In this document: positions 21,580-31,755 of the stretch, one piece after another
How the letters are laid out: each line of letters begins with the position of its first letter
How positions within the stretch are numbered: position 1 is the stretch's first letter
From: Nematopogon swammerdamellus
Taxonomy: Eukaryota > Arthropoda > Insecta > Lepidoptera > Adelidae
Assembly (NCBI GenBank): GCA_946902875.1
Contig: OX336339.1
Span: 21,173,349-21,237,348, forward strand
Length of the DNA stretch: 64,000 nt
Direction of reading: 5' to 3'
The notes under the pieces: generated by a model
Seen by the model: the letters and a program-made list of their open reading frames with translations, nothing else
The model's database searches: none
Told to the model about the DNA's origin: nothing
Position numbers and translations under genes: made by a program

Positions 21580-21639
21580 AGCGGCGAAGCCTCCCGAGGC
21601 TCGGAGGCATCGACGCCGCGGTTCAAGCCGGCACAGGAG
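21580..21639 (+). CDS. Candidate internal coding exon of a host gene
   Basis: A 60-bp GC-rich island in AT-rich DNA is bounded by a strong acceptor (CAATTTTCTCTATTCGCAG, ending 21579) and a near-consensus donor (GAG followed by GTGAGT, 21640-21645). Being 60 bp, it adds 20 codons without changing frame. Frame 0 gives SGEASRGSEASTPRFKPAQE, a Ser/Glu/Pro-rich, probably disordered segment with high GC at third positions (about 16 of 20). The other two frames are also open, so phase is not proven. It is not part of any repeat seen in this window. I cannot name the gene. The neighbouring exons are likely outside the window or many kilobases away, which fits a long, TE-filled intron. It may be alternatively spliced. 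Confidence 0.6.
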
Positions 21640-21769
21640 GTGAGTGCTTACATGGTGCTTACTGAGTTGAGTTGAGGTGTAAGGAAAGTGTGTCGGGAGG
21701 GGTAGTAGCGTGTTCTACACAGGTTAATAGGACATTTTGGTTTTAATGCTTCGCGTTTGAAGATCTTAG

Positions 21770-21850
21770 AAAAACCGGACAAGTGAGTCCGACTCGCGCA
21801 CCGAGGTTTCCGCACCACAAAAAAAAATATGTTTCTTGCCCCCCTCAATT
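21770..21850 (-). repeat. AGGGTTCCGTA-family right end, fragment
   Basis: 'AAAACCGGACAAGTGAGTCC' and GACTCGCGCACCGAGG are the family's right end read in - orientation. A related inner part (TATATCCGCCATAATAACAC) follows at 21886. Confidence 0.6.
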
Positions 21851-21967
21851 GTTTTAATTATTAAATGTTTTTATGATTTGTTGTTATATCCGCCATAATA
21901 ACACATATTCTGTGAAAATTTCAACCCGCTAGCTACATACATATGTAGATACAGACACGTTCCCTTT

Positions 21968-22210
21968 TTAACCGACTTCAAAAAAAGGAGGAGGTTCTCA
22001 ATTCGACTGTATTTTTTTTATGTTTGCCCCCTCAGGACTTTTGACTGGGTGAACCGATTTTGATGATTCTTTTTTTTATTTGAAAGCTGGTGCTTCCCGT
22101 GTGGTCCCATTTCATTTTTTGGAAATTGGAAAGCGAGGCGATTCCGCCGAGTACATTAATAGCAAAAAATTACAAAAAAACTGTGAAATAAAGAACTATT
22201 TAAAAAAATA
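21968..22210 (+). repeat. AACCGACTTCAAAA element, copy 2
   Basis: It starts 'AACCGACTTCAAAAAAAGGA' and runs through 'GTTCTCAATTCGACTGTATT', 'CTTTTGACTGGGTGAACCGA', 'GATTCTTTTTTTTATTTG' and 'AAAGCTGGTGCTTCCC'. It matches 41348-41577 in order. Confidence 0.7.
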
Positions 22211-22353
22211 TAAAAACCGCCTTCAAAAATGACGCATGAAAGAAAACATGAGTGGATGATATCCTTTGTGATTTGTGTAGCCTTCTTTATCACCGCCTTC
22301 AACTCTAGGGTTAGATTTTTTTTTATTTCATACATTTTTGAAGGCGGTTTTTA
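22211..22353. mobile_element. Fold-back MITE next to the AACCGACTTC element, left arm deleted
   Basis: The outer ends AAAAACCGCCTTCAAAAATG and its complement are present. The left arm lacks about 50 bp that the sister copy at 41578-41777 has, while the right arm (CACCGCCTTCAACTCTAGGG) is intact. Confidence 0.7.
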
Positions 22354-22985
22354 TATTTTTTTAAATAGTTTTTTTAAGAAGTGGAGATAGAGATAGAGAT
22401 ACATTCATTTGCGGTCACCTCAACTTGACATTTGTGTCTACCCCGGGACGCACTACTCTGATCATTGAGTGAGGATCTTTGAGCTAATACTGTGCAGTTG
22501 ATTTAGTTGGTGGTATGGCGCCTAAAATTATTAATACTTTTTGAATTTTGTACCTACTTGTAAACGTTACACTTCAACGTTATGAAATTCCAATACTTGT
22601 TTGTTAGTTCACTTAGTTAGGAGCTCAGGTAGGTAGGAATTATATGAAAGTTCGTTATGTAATACCTATAGAATAATAATAATTACTATGTTGGCTTATT
22701 GGTACCTATTTAATTGAGGAATGTTTTGGTCTATATTACTAAACCAGCGAGTTGTGAAATTATTTCTTACGAAAACAGAATAACGGTGAGACTGTCGTTT
22801 GAAAAATAGTTGCCAGCAATCCAAAAACATCCCTCCCGGGAATACTCGATTTGGATATTTTCTTTAATACTTTTAAACTATGAATTTTGTAGGATATATT
22901 ACATTGTGCACTAGAAAAATGAACTTTCTAATTTGCCCCCCAAAATCTAAATTCGTACGTTTACGTTTACGCCCGTGATTTAAAT
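22354..22985. other. Unassigned
   Basis: AT-rich DNA with no recognised repeat, exon or RNA gene. Confidence 0.4.
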
Positions 22986-23145
22986 GCTATGCTCGTCGAT
23001 GATATGCTCGTGACTTACAGTATTCTTTTTTTGGTCCAGTAGTTTCTGAGAGATGAAGATGTTATGATGATGTGACAGATGGACGGACATACACAAGAGT
23101 GATTCTATAAGGGTTCCGTTCTTTTGAGGTACGGAACCCTTAAAA
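22986..23145 (-). repeat. AGGGTTCCGT-type repeat fragment
   Basis: The end 'AAGGGTTCCGTTCTTTTGAG' and GTACGGAACCCTTAAAAAAG form a short inverted pair. A GACAGATGGACGGACATACA stretch precedes it. It is related in layout to 63000-63070. Confidence 0.5.
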
Positions 23146-24500
23146 AAGCGAGGAAATCGCGGATAAAAGGTGACTAGGTACCTAGTATTTCTATAAAACA
23201 AACGATCTTCATAGCATCAAACCCTTTTAAATGAAAAAACATACACAGAAGGTTCCGTAGCAATTTCTTTCTTGCACGCACAGGGAGTGTCAGCGTTCCC
23301 ACATTCGCACCATGCCCAATTGCCCAACCACAAGAACACAATTTTAACGACAGAATAGTGTTTATGTTGTTCACAGATGAACTAAGTACCTTATTAATTT
23401 TCTATTAGATAATTACCTATTTAAATTTTCTTAAATATAAAAAAATCCTACTTTTGAATAAATTTTCTTCAGATTTAGTGAGCTTTATCTTCTGGAAGTA
23501 ATAACCTGGAACAGTGCTCGCGACGGACAGATGGACGGACAGACAAACAACAATAATGTTCTAATCATTATTTATTCCTCATTGTCTCCTGCGCATTTTA
23601 CTAAAGACATTGTCAACTCCAAACCACTATAGTAAAGTGAAAAGCGTACTGGAGACGGCTCGGCGAGAACCACTGTTGTAGAACACGAAACCAAAGAGCA
23701 GTGGGCGAGGGGACAATGAAGATGAAAGCTAAAAGCGTTCTCCTCTGCTAGGAACAAAAGAAAACTACATCTACTGCCTGTCGTTTTGTAATGGGAGCGA
23801 TGTAGGATTCAAAGCTAAAAATATGTAATACATAAAATTAACACAATCATATAATACTAAATAGTAAATAATATTTACTATTTAGTATTCGTAGTCGTCT
23901 ACAGTCGATAGATTGCCGGAACCTCAAGTTGATGAAAGCTCAGATGATAATGATAATTAATGTAATTTTTCACTTTATTCTCAATAAAACTTTTTTTCAA
24001 CAGGTGTTTTAATTATTTAAGTGAACTGAATACACAGACATGTTTGAGGCAAAAGTACCTAAGTAGTAATGACAATCTAAAGTGTTTGGAGCAAAAACTC
24101 ACTAAGTAGTAGTTTAAATTACATAAGTGGAAATAACAATCTAACATGTTTGAGGTAAAACTAATTAAGTACATTTTGAAAATTTACAGTAAAACCAACA
24201 ATAAAAAAACTTCAAATTCCACTTTTAATTGTGCAGTACACCATTAGGTATGTGTCCTAAAAAAATGGATTTCATCGGACTTCAGTGTGAATTATGGTAC
24301 CAAAATTTCACTAAAACTGGATTATCTCAGAACTTACAGTTTGTTAGTTAATGAGTTTTACCTCTACAACGGCGATATATAATATTACGTGACTATATTT
24401 AAATCTAAAAAAAAACATTTGTTTATTTTATTTACTGGTTTTTATTTTCTTTTATAAGGCAGCTTAACAGCTATTTACATATGCGCCACTTTTCATCACT
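23146..24500. other. Mostly unassigned; perfect palindrome at 23858-23896
   Basis: The palindrome has 17-bp arms (AATACTAAATAGTAAAT and its complement) around AAT. A 'TTTGAGGCAAAAGTACCTAA' motif recurs in variants at 24040-24170, hinting at a weak tandem repeat. No gene was recognised. Confidence 0.4.
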
Positions 24501-24502
24501 AG

Positions 24503-24547
24503 TAGATGTAGCCAACCGTGTCAGTTTCTATAAAAAAAAAAAAAAAA
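24503..24547 (+). mobile_element. SINE1 3' tail only
   Basis: 'GATGTAGCCAACCGTGTCAG' followed by TTTCTAT and a run of A. It is an extreme 5' truncation. Confidence 0.8.
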
Positions 24548-24660
24548 TATCTGTCTAATAACTATTACCAAATTCCGCGACATAATTGATCACTAATTAA
24601 TTACTTATCAAAATGTGTTACATAAACCGTAACAATATACATCCGGCGTTCAACAAAATG

Positions 24661-24952
24661 TTTTTTTTTTATGGAAACTGACACGGTTGGCTACATCACC
24701 TACAACATCCGTGATGTCAGCCCATAACACCGGGTGAACTAGTTGGCCATGTCAGTGCTTCCCTTCGGTCGTGCCGGCTACACTGAACTGGACGGAAAAC
24801 GACCTTTCATTCAGTGCGGTGGTACCAACCCGGGCGGGTTAAACCCTACCACCTAGTAATATAAGAGGGGAGTCATATCCCTTAGTCGCCTTTTACGACA
24901 TACACGTGGAGAGATGCAGTGGGGCTTTTAAAGTACCGGCCCCACACGGTAC
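24661..24952 (-). mobile_element. SINE1 with the third head type
   Basis: Read on the - strand, it runs GTGTGGGGCCGGTACTTTAA, CCCCACTGCATCTCTCC, 'TCGTAAAAGGCGACTAAGGG', then the shared core from ACTAGGTGGTAGGGTTTAAC, and the SINE1 tail ending in GTTTCCAT and poly-A. The tRNA/5S head is replaced. The junction (TATGACTCCC...TATTACTAGG) is the same as in 31423-31755, so this is a subfamily, not a chance hybrid. Confidence 0.8.
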
Positions 24953-25371
24953 AAAAGGGTGTTACATAAGCGGTGACTAGACGACTCGTCAAAAATCTTT
25001 CCTCCCACGCGGGTGCGCGACGCGGCCGCGCCGCCGGCGCCGTAGCCCCTATCCATTCTCGCTATAAAATTATTAAAATACTTTGATAAATTACAAAGCG
25101 GTCGCTGGCCGGCTCCGAATTCCGTCCTTGCCGCTTTAATTCTCGCCGCGCTGAGGGGATGCTTTTGTCCTGAAGCAAGACGTCATCTCTCGATATCTGT
25201 TATAGTGATAAGCGCGAGGTCACTCCCTGAGGGCAATGTTACTACGGTATTACGTTACGAAACGCTACGATCTGGGTACCAGAGGGATAGAGAGAATACC
25301 AATGAATACCGCTATATGGCTGGGCGTAAAACCAGCGTCGAATCTAGTGAAGATGTTCTCTGTTATCTGTT
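24953..25371. other. Unassigned, GC-rich patch at 25005-25050
   Basis: CG-rich words (GCGACGCGGCCGCGCCGCCG) occur without splice or start signals. The rest shows nothing recognisable. Confidence 0.35.
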
Positions 25372-25789
25372 ATTATTATTTTTTTATGTAATCCTCTATG
25401 GTTGGCTGAGTCGGAGGGGCCAAAGCACATGCTCCGACCAGCCAATATCACCTCCGAGAAGGTAGGTGCCATACCGGAGACTTCCCTGGATTGCTGGCTA
25501 TACTGGACTAGAGGAGAACACAACCGAGGCTGCTATGCGGCCATCTTACATCCAGTACGGTGGTACCAACCTAGTCGGCTGCAATTTTAGCCTACCACCT
25601 AGTAAGGGGCAAGGGAGGATTGAAGGGACCTACAGTTTTACACCGGTTCCGAACGGTGAAGCAGCAGGTGTAGGTATGCACGTAAATTTTTTCGTCAGAA
25701 TAAACTCATTGGTACACGCCGACCGGATTCGAACCTCGGACCTCTCGCACGAGAAGCCGATGCCCAAACCACTCGGCCACCCGCCGCTT
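25372..25789 (-). mobile_element. SINE2 (tRNA head), full length
   Basis: On the - strand the head reads GGCGGGTGGCCGAGTGG (pol III A box TGGCCGAGTGG) and, about 40 bp on, GAGGTTCGAATCCGG (B box GGTTCGAATCC). A body with the shared core (ACTAGGTGGTAGG and GGTTGGTACCACCG) and a tail ending 'CAACCATAGAGGATTACATA' and A-rich sequence follow. About 418 bp. Other copies are at 38686-39090 and 50225-50584. Confidence 0.85.
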
Positions 25790-25899
25790 GGTAGCGTTAG
25801 CGTAGACTATCTCCGGGTTCCACTGCGAAGACAGAAGGAGGGTTTTGATTTCGGCGGCGGTGTATGTATTTATTTATGTACGGAAATTCTTTTTATGAT

Positions 25900-26090
25900 A
25901 TTCTTTATTCTTTATTCTTTATTCATCATTCGTATGGTAGTACACTACGCTTGAATTTGTCCTGTTAGTTTTTACAATCCGGTTCGATTACACCCACAAA
26001 GAAGAGCCGGCAAGAAACTTCGCAGGGTTCTTTTTTTAACGTCTTCAATTACAATACATTGTGACTAGCTACATAATAGACACCGCTTAC
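25900..26090 (-). repeat. LINE 3'-tail-like repeat, relative of B
   Basis: A TTCTTTATTCTTTATTC run is followed by 'AAGAGCCGGCAAGAAACTTC' and a T-rich block, the same arrangement as 3330-3640 but diverged. Confidence 0.5.
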
Positions 26091-26846
26091 AGTGTTAAGA
26101 TATAGTTTGAGAGCTAGAATAACTATAATTTAATTATAATTTAACTATAATAACTATAATTTAAGCTTGATAATTCTGACCACATAAAATCAAAAGTTAA
26201 AGTAAAAGTATAGATAAAATCAGGTGTATAGAGCCTTTGTCAGAAATTGTTGATACATATCGTATCAAGTCATGTCAGTTATAAATATTCATACCACATT
26301 GTAGTACAATGTCAAATAAAATAAATAAATTTGATACTTAATGTATCAATTAGTCAAAGTAATATTTCAGTATGCGTGCTAAATAAACTTGATACTTAAT
26401 GTATCAATTAGTCAAATTAATATTTAGCATGCGTCAGCAGTATAAATTAAGGTACAGGTTGTACCCCGTCAAAATTCAAAATTTGTATGCAGTCAGAATC
26501 TCAAGCGAACATGTTTGTAGCATTTTCAGTTTATACCAGTGATAATACGAGGTAGTACAAATCTCAAAGACCAAAAAGTAATGTGATGAAAAATATAAAT
26601 CTGCGACAAATGTAACAGTTCATGACAGATACTATAGTTCCTTTTAAAAATATACGCCTAGCATATAAAATATACAATGTTACCAATTGGAGCAGGCCAG
26701 TCTCCACGAACAGCACCCGTTCACGAGCATCACGCTAGGGCCAGCCATCGCTTCCCTCAACCATATTTTAGGGAGAGAGGCGACCGGATAGATTAATAAA
26801 GGCGAGCCGGGATGATGTTGGCCTATCACACCTAAAGGTAGAGTAG
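26091..26846. other. Unassigned, with three TTGATAC-N5-GTATCAA dyads
   Basis: Perfect 7-bp dyads with a 5-bp spacer lie at 26250-26268, 26331-26349 and 26389-26407. The last two sit in a 58-bp direct repeat that also includes ATTAGTCAAA. No gene was recognised nearby. Confidence 0.55.
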
Positions 26847-26940
26847 ATGCCGTGTCAGTGCTTCCTTTTATTTGCGTCGGTTACACTGAACTGGACAGAA
26901 AACACGAACTATTTTCTATCATAGTCGTTTCGACTTGCGT
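26847..26940 (-). mobile_element. SINE1 fragment
   Basis: 'GTCAGTGCTTCCTTTTATTT', 'CGGTTACACTGAACTGGACA' and 'TAGTCGTTTCGACT' are from the middle of the SINE1 tail. Confidence 0.75.
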
Positions 26941-26989
26941 TAAACTGTACCTTTTGCAAAAATTTTAAGGGCAGTAGACATATTTAGAT

Positions 26990-27152
26990 TTTTTAGGTTT
27001 TCGTACCCACTATGGAAGCCTATTACTAAGCCTACGCCGTCTGTCTGTCTATCTGTCTGTCTGTCTGCCCTACTGCTGTATCTTTGGAACCGTAAAAAGT
27101 AGCCGGTTGAAATTTTAACAGAATATCTATTATTATGGCGAATATAAAATTC
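26990..27152 (+). repeat. AGGGTTCCGTA-family left part
   Basis: It runs 'TTAGGTTTTCGTACCCACTA', CTATTACTAAGCCTACGCCG, a TCTGTCTG run, 'GCTGTATCTTTGGAACCGTA' and 'GCCGGTTGAAATTTTAACAG'. It matches the first third of 32465-32936. Confidence 0.65.
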
Positions 27153-27166
27153 GATAAATCCTTACC

Positions 27167-27385
27167 TATAATAAAATCCAACGTCTGCTTTCTGTCTGTC
27201 TGAGTGTCTGTCTGTCCGCTTATAACTCGAGAACCACTGAACCGATTTTAATAAAACAAAATTCTACGGATAGCTTGATTCTTCCCATCAACTATAGGCT
27301 ACTTACTATCACGCTAAATGGCTTATGAGGTCAGCAGAGAAGTCAAATATGAGAGCGGGCGGAGCCGCGGGCTCAGCTATTCGAT
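27167..27385 (+). mobile_element. Short complete Helitron-like element
   Basis: It starts near 'ACCTATAATAAAATCCAACG' and ends 'GGCGGAGCCGCGGGCTCAGC' then TA before T. The interior (AACTCGAGAACCACTGAACC, 'ATCACGCTAAATGGCT') is shared in style with 9194-9581. Confidence 0.6.
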
Positions 27386-27415
27386 ATAAAGGTGGAAACA
27401 GCTATGTTAATAGTT

Positions 27416-27551
27416 TGTGTTTTCCGACCAGTTCAGTGTAGCCGGCACGATCAAAGAGAGAAGCACTGACATGGCACCTAGTTCACCCGGTGTTATGGGC
27501 TGACATCACGGACATTGTAGGTGATGTAGCCAACGGTGTCAGTTACCACAA
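27416..27551 (+). mobile_element. SINE1 tail
   Basis: TTCAGTGTAGCCGGCACGAT through 'GTTATGGGCTGACATCACGG' to a diverged end, CCAACGGTGTCAGTTACCAC, plus A-rich sequence. Confidence 0.8.
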
Positions 27552-27617
27552 AAAATATATATATAACAGCAAATCATAAAAATAGTAAAAATAATACATT
27601 AATCCCATTTTTCGTTT

Positions 27618-27840
27618 CGACCGACGTTTCATTCAGTGCGGTGGTACCAACCCGGGCGGATTAAACCCTACCATCAAGTAAGATTAGGAGGGAAGGGACC
27701 TACAGTTTTACGAGGAATCCGAACCTCGGTCAGCCTCCAACGGTCAGCGGTCACCCATCCAAGTACTGACCGCACCCAGCGTTGCTTAACATTCAATAGC
27801 GACAGTTGACTGTCTGCACCACTGAGCTATCGAGGCTGAC
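27618..27840 (-). mobile_element. SINE1 with tRNA/5S rRNA chimeric head
   Basis: On the - strand the head begins GTCAGCCTCGATAGCTCAGTGG (tRNA A box TAGCTCAGTGG). Next comes 'TTAAGCAACGCTGGGTGCGG' with 'TCAGTACTTGGATGGGTGAC', which matches the internal control region of 5S rRNA (A box, intermediate element, C box). Then comes GGTTCGGATTCC (tRNA B-box-like). The shared core with ACTGTAGGTCCC and ACCACCGCACTGAATG follows. The 3' tail is missing. It is the best-preserved head in the window. Confidence 0.85.
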
Positions 27841-28649
27841 AAAACATTTATCTAACCATACATTTATCTTCAGAAGAGCGCCATCTACTCCAGACATTTT
27901 AAAGTGTGAAATTTCATCGATAGATGGCTTGATACGTGCGAGTGCCACTCTAAAGTAAACTTGCACTTGGTCGGTTATTTTTTATTTGACTCGTCTTCAT
28001 TCAGTGCGGTGGTATCAATCCGTACTCCTTACAACACACTTTCTACAGATGCATGACTATTTTCACGTTCAGATCTTCCGCCATACCTAGCCCAAGTGAT
28101 CATTAACGCATCCTGCCCGCTCCCTGAAATTTTCCCATTACGACAAAAACGTACACAAGTAAGATCGTCACCGAAGCAAAATGATATTTTTCCCAACACA
28201 AACATTTTCGCAGGCGTCTAAAATTGATGACTGCAGCAACAATGGCGGAAAAGGTTGAAGCGGCAAATTCACATTAGGACTGGGTAGGCCCACAGAACGT
28301 AACAAACTAGTAGAAATCGCGCGATGACTCGTTGTGCGTACCACAAGTGAGCGTAGTTCCGCGTACTTGATCTTCGCCCATATCAGTCGTCTATACAAAT
28401 ACGTTAATACCTTAATGTGCTAATTGATTAAAGAATTGATCTAAAAGCAGTAAATTATAAAATCAAAATTAACAATCTTTTGAATGGGAATTTTGGTTAC
28501 ACTGGTCTTCATACTAATTAAGTTGATATTTTTTTAAATGTTTTTCATGAGTCCTTTCATATTTAGGAAACAGGTATTGGAAAGAATTAAATAAAAAAAT
28601 TTTTTGTGGCAAATACTGTTCTAATAAACTGGTTTTTAGTTAGATTTTT
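27841..28649. other. Mostly unassigned, small repeat scraps at 27960-28025
   Basis: 'ACTTGCACTTGGTCGGTTAT' resembles the right end of the AGGGTTCCGTA family, and 'CATTCAGTGCGGTGGTATCA' is a SINE1 core scrap. The rest, including a 76-codon - strand frame at 28168-28398, is not recognised. Confidence 0.4.
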
Positions 28650-28918
28650 TTTACAACATCCGTGATGTCAGCCCATAACACCGGGTGAACTAGGTGCCAT
28701 GTCAGTGCTTCCCTTCGATCGTGGCGGCTAAACTTAACTGGACGGAAAACCAACCATTTACATAGCCGTTTCCACCGACGACGTTTAATTCAGTGCTTTT
28801 CATTCAGTGCGGTGGTACCAACCCGGGCCGGATAAACCCTACCATCTATTAAGGAAAAAAGGGAAGGGACCTACAGTTTACGTGGAATTACGACCACGGT
28901 CAGCCCCCAACATAATAA
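28650..28918 (-). mobile_element. SINE1, core plus tail, inner duplication
   Basis: Tail and core are present ('ACAACATCCGTGATGTCAGC', 'ACCAACCCGGGCCGGATAAA', 'GGGACCTACAGTTTACG'). The word TTCAGTGC occurs twice in tandem near 28790, a small local duplication. The head is lost. Confidence 0.85.
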
Positions 28919-29904
28919 ATATATAAGTAATCTCGCTACTTCTACTCGCTTTGTATGTACGAGTATATTCTGTGGGGCTACCTACTTGATTCCTATTTTT
29001 ACTTTCGAATGAGAAATGGAACGTCGAGGGATGTTCGAGATAACGACGCAATGGGCCTGCTTTATTGAAATATTCGTCCGTAATGGCATTTAACAAGAAT
29101 AACAACTTGTGAAAAATCGTCAAAATGACTATTCGCTTTTGAGCCCGATACTAAATGTCGATTTGATGACTCCTTGAGGGTAATATGAACGAGCTATAAA
29201 TATTCGTTATCGACGTTCGCATTTGAAACGGAGCACATTCGTGTTGTTTTATTGCTGTACTAACGTTCGCTTCAGAACATCATGTGTAAATAATGGTTAA
29301 CAACTATCTACTCTATTTATTAAGTTAGGAGTTTTAGTTTAAAAATAACTTCTGTTTGTAATTTTACTTTTTAATGGTACTATCAAAAACATTCCACATG
29401 CTTTTCTATTTTCATCCTACTGCGAACGCAAAGGAGGGTGATATTTTTCACTTTGATGTAAGTATCATATATTTGCTTGAGTTTATTTAAAACCACCTAA
29501 AAACCGAAACATTATATGAAAAGATAAATAATTTAAATCAATGAAAGCGTAATTTGAATCTTTATTAAAATTAAATGGACCCCCGGCTTTGATGACACAG
29601 TACATAAGGGCGCTATTGTAGTTCATTACATCGCAATTGTCATTTGAAAATCGTGATCGGATTCAGAATTATTGTAGATGTGGACAAAAATACAAAAAAA
29701 TAGAACCGAAATACACGCTTGGAATTCAGAAGGCACCACAAGGCCACCCACGAAAATTCGGTTAATAAGGGCTGTATGCTATATATATTATGTATATAGC
29801 TTGCCTTTGCCCGCGGCTCCGCTCGCGATGTTGTAGGTTATCGTTAGGAGTTCGGTGAATGTTGTCGTGGACTATTTTATGAAACTAACTAAATGCAAAA
29901 TTTA
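28919..29904. other. Unassigned; Helitron-type end at 29797-29835
   Basis: 'CTTGCCTTTGCCCGCGGCTC' then CGCTCGCGATGTTGTAGG is a Helitron-type 3' end in - orientation without a recognised 5' end. The remainder has no recognised feature. Confidence 0.45.
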
Positions 29905-30143
29905 GTTTTATGTAAATTGACACTGTTGTCTACATCAATTACAACATCCGTGATTTCACCCCATTACTCCTTCGTGAAATAGGTGCCATATCAGTGTTTC
30001 CCTTTGGTTTTGCCGGCTACACTGAACTGGACGGAAAACACAAACTATTTACATAGCCGTTTCGACTGACCTTTGATTCAGTGCGGTGGTACCAATGCGG
30101 GCGGGTTAAACCCTGCCGCTAAGTGAGGTAAGGAGGGAGGGAA
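29905..30143 (-). mobile_element. SINE1, core plus tail
   Basis: 'AATTGACACTGTTGTCTACA', 'GTGCGGTGGTACCAATGCGG' and 'GTTAAACCCTGCCGCTAAG' mark tail and core. It is more diverged than other copies, so probably older. Confidence 0.85.
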
Positions 30144-30179
30144 GGAGCACTTCCTTCATGCATTCGTTTCATACATCTC

Positions 30180-30569
30180 TAATGCCGCGTACATACTGGT
30201 GCAATGTAACAATACAATGTACATACATATCATGCAATGCAAGAATTTGCCGTACGTTTTGCTGCAATGAAAACTGCAAGGTTACACAAGCTGTAACCAA
30301 TTCCCATAGTCTGGACATCTTGTGCAAGCGAAACGTACTTTTGTCGCGCACGCTTCAAGCTTGCAAGTCATTTGTGGGGCAACCCATTAAATTGTCGGTT
30401 TTTACAACGAACACAAGAAGCAAGAAGCGGGTGCACGTAAGTAGGTACTTAGTTGGTCCGAAGTAAATGCGCGGTTCGTTCGCGCGATGCGTCCATACTG
30501 TTGTTGTTACACGTGTAGAATGTTACATTGCACTGCATGTTACATTTCACCAGTCTATACGCGGCATAA
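30180..30569. mobile_element. 390-bp MITE with about 31-bp terminal inverted repeats
   Basis: The left end (TAATGCCGCGTACATACTGG then TGCAATGTAAC) and the reverse complement of the right end (TTATGCCGCGTATAGACTGG then TGAAATGTAAC) match at about 27 of 31 positions. The interior is cysteine-codon rich by chance and open on both strands, but has no known domain. Superfamily uncertain. Confidence 0.75.
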
Positions 30570-30744
30570 CACCCAGAGGCGTATTTTACCCCGTCGCGCG
30601 CCCACTGCTCCTGCTGCTTAGAGAAATATTATAATATTACGCAGCTTTTAACTTTTCATGCTCGATGCGATCAGAGAAAATTATTCGTAAATCGAATTCC
30701 AGGCTAACTGTTCCTGCGGCTCCGTGTCCCTGGCAAATTGACCC

Positions 30745-30860
30745 TAGATGTACGAGATAGCGTCAGTAAAAACTCCACGTGAATAGACTGAGTAGCTCTC
30801 GACTTACAAGCGAAAATTGGGAACGATCTGGCGCTGTTACAGATTTTCCTCTTTATTAGT
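30745..30860 (+). repeat. Interspersed repeat R, copy 3
   Basis: 'GCGTCAGTAAAAACTCCACG', 'TGAATAGACTGAGTAGCTCT', CGACTTACAAGCGA and 'GCGCTGTTACAGATTTTCCT' match the copies at 402-532 and 20405-20510. Confidence 0.65.
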
Positions 30861-31422
30861 AGGAATGTGCGATCGTTTGCCTTTTCGGCACAGCAGCGTC
30901 GAGGAGTCTTGAAAAATAATAGCTCGGACATTCCCATTGTCTCGCCCGCGATGAAAAAGAGCGATTATTTCTTGAGATTCTCCGACACTCTATTATTCGA
31001 GACAGATTTGGTGAGAACATTTCCGGAAGAAACGACAAAGGTTCGAGCATTTGAACGAAATCGCCGGCTTAAAATGAGATTTCAAATTATTTCAAAAGAG
31101 TCGTGAGGATCGCTCTACGATGTACCTACTGAGATTGAAAATGATGTTGAAAGTACCTATGTATGTGCTGATTCAGCAATTACTTCCAACATTTCAAGGT
31201 GTGATTCTGGAGCTTAAATTTTAATGTTTAGCGTTTGTAATTCTTTCAAAATCTCTGAAATAAATTCACGATCCTCATATTTGTTTGTGGGGGTTAATTC
31301 GAAAAATGCATGGGGTTTATAACAGAGCAGCGATTCATGCTCTGTGGGGATTGTGAAATATTTCTAGACTTTGAAAAATTACAAAGGGCAAAGTTGTCAT
31401 GAGCTCCAGAATCGCCCCTTTT
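30861..31422. other. Unassigned
   Basis: 30867-31106 is open on both strands (79 and 77 codons), but neither translation resembles a known family. No splice pair was recognised. Confidence 0.35.
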
Positions 31423-31755
31423 CTTTTATTTTTTTTATGGAAACTGACACGGTTGGCTACATCACCTACAACATCCGTGATGTCAGCCCATAACACCGGA
31501 TGAACTTGTTGCCACATCAGTGCTTCCCTTCGGTCGTGGCGGTTACACTGAACTGGACGGAAAACACAAACTATTTACATAGCCGTTTCGACCGACCTTT
31601 CATTCAGTGCGGTGGTACCAACCCGGGCGGGTTAAACCCTACCACCTAGTAATATAAGAAGGGAGTCATACATATCCCTTAGTCGCCTTTTACGACATAC
31701 ACGGGGAGAGATGCAGTAGGGCTATTCTTTTAAAGTACCGGCCCCACACGATACC
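31423..31755 (-). mobile_element. SINE1 with the third head type, best copy
   Basis: On the - strand it runs GTGTGGGGCCGGTACTTTAA, 'AGAATAGCCCTACTGCATCT', 'GTCGTAAAAGGCGACTAAGG', the shared core, and a complete SINE1 tail to GTTTCCAT and poly-A (T-run at 31423-31437). It shares head and junction with 24661-24952. Confidence 0.85.

Noticed and set aside
25700..25789. Functional tRNA gene (also 38686 and 50225)
   Set aside because: A and B boxes are present, but the flanks continue into the same SINE body in all three copies, and no complete cloverleaf could be paired.
27735..27840. Functional 5S rRNA gene
   Set aside because: Only the internal control region is 5S-like. It lies between tRNA-type boxes and is repeated as part of SINE1.
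30158..30466. 102-codon cysteine-rich protein
   Set aside because: The frame overlaps the MITE at 30180-30569 and its terminal inverted repeat, and it is also open on the opposite strand.
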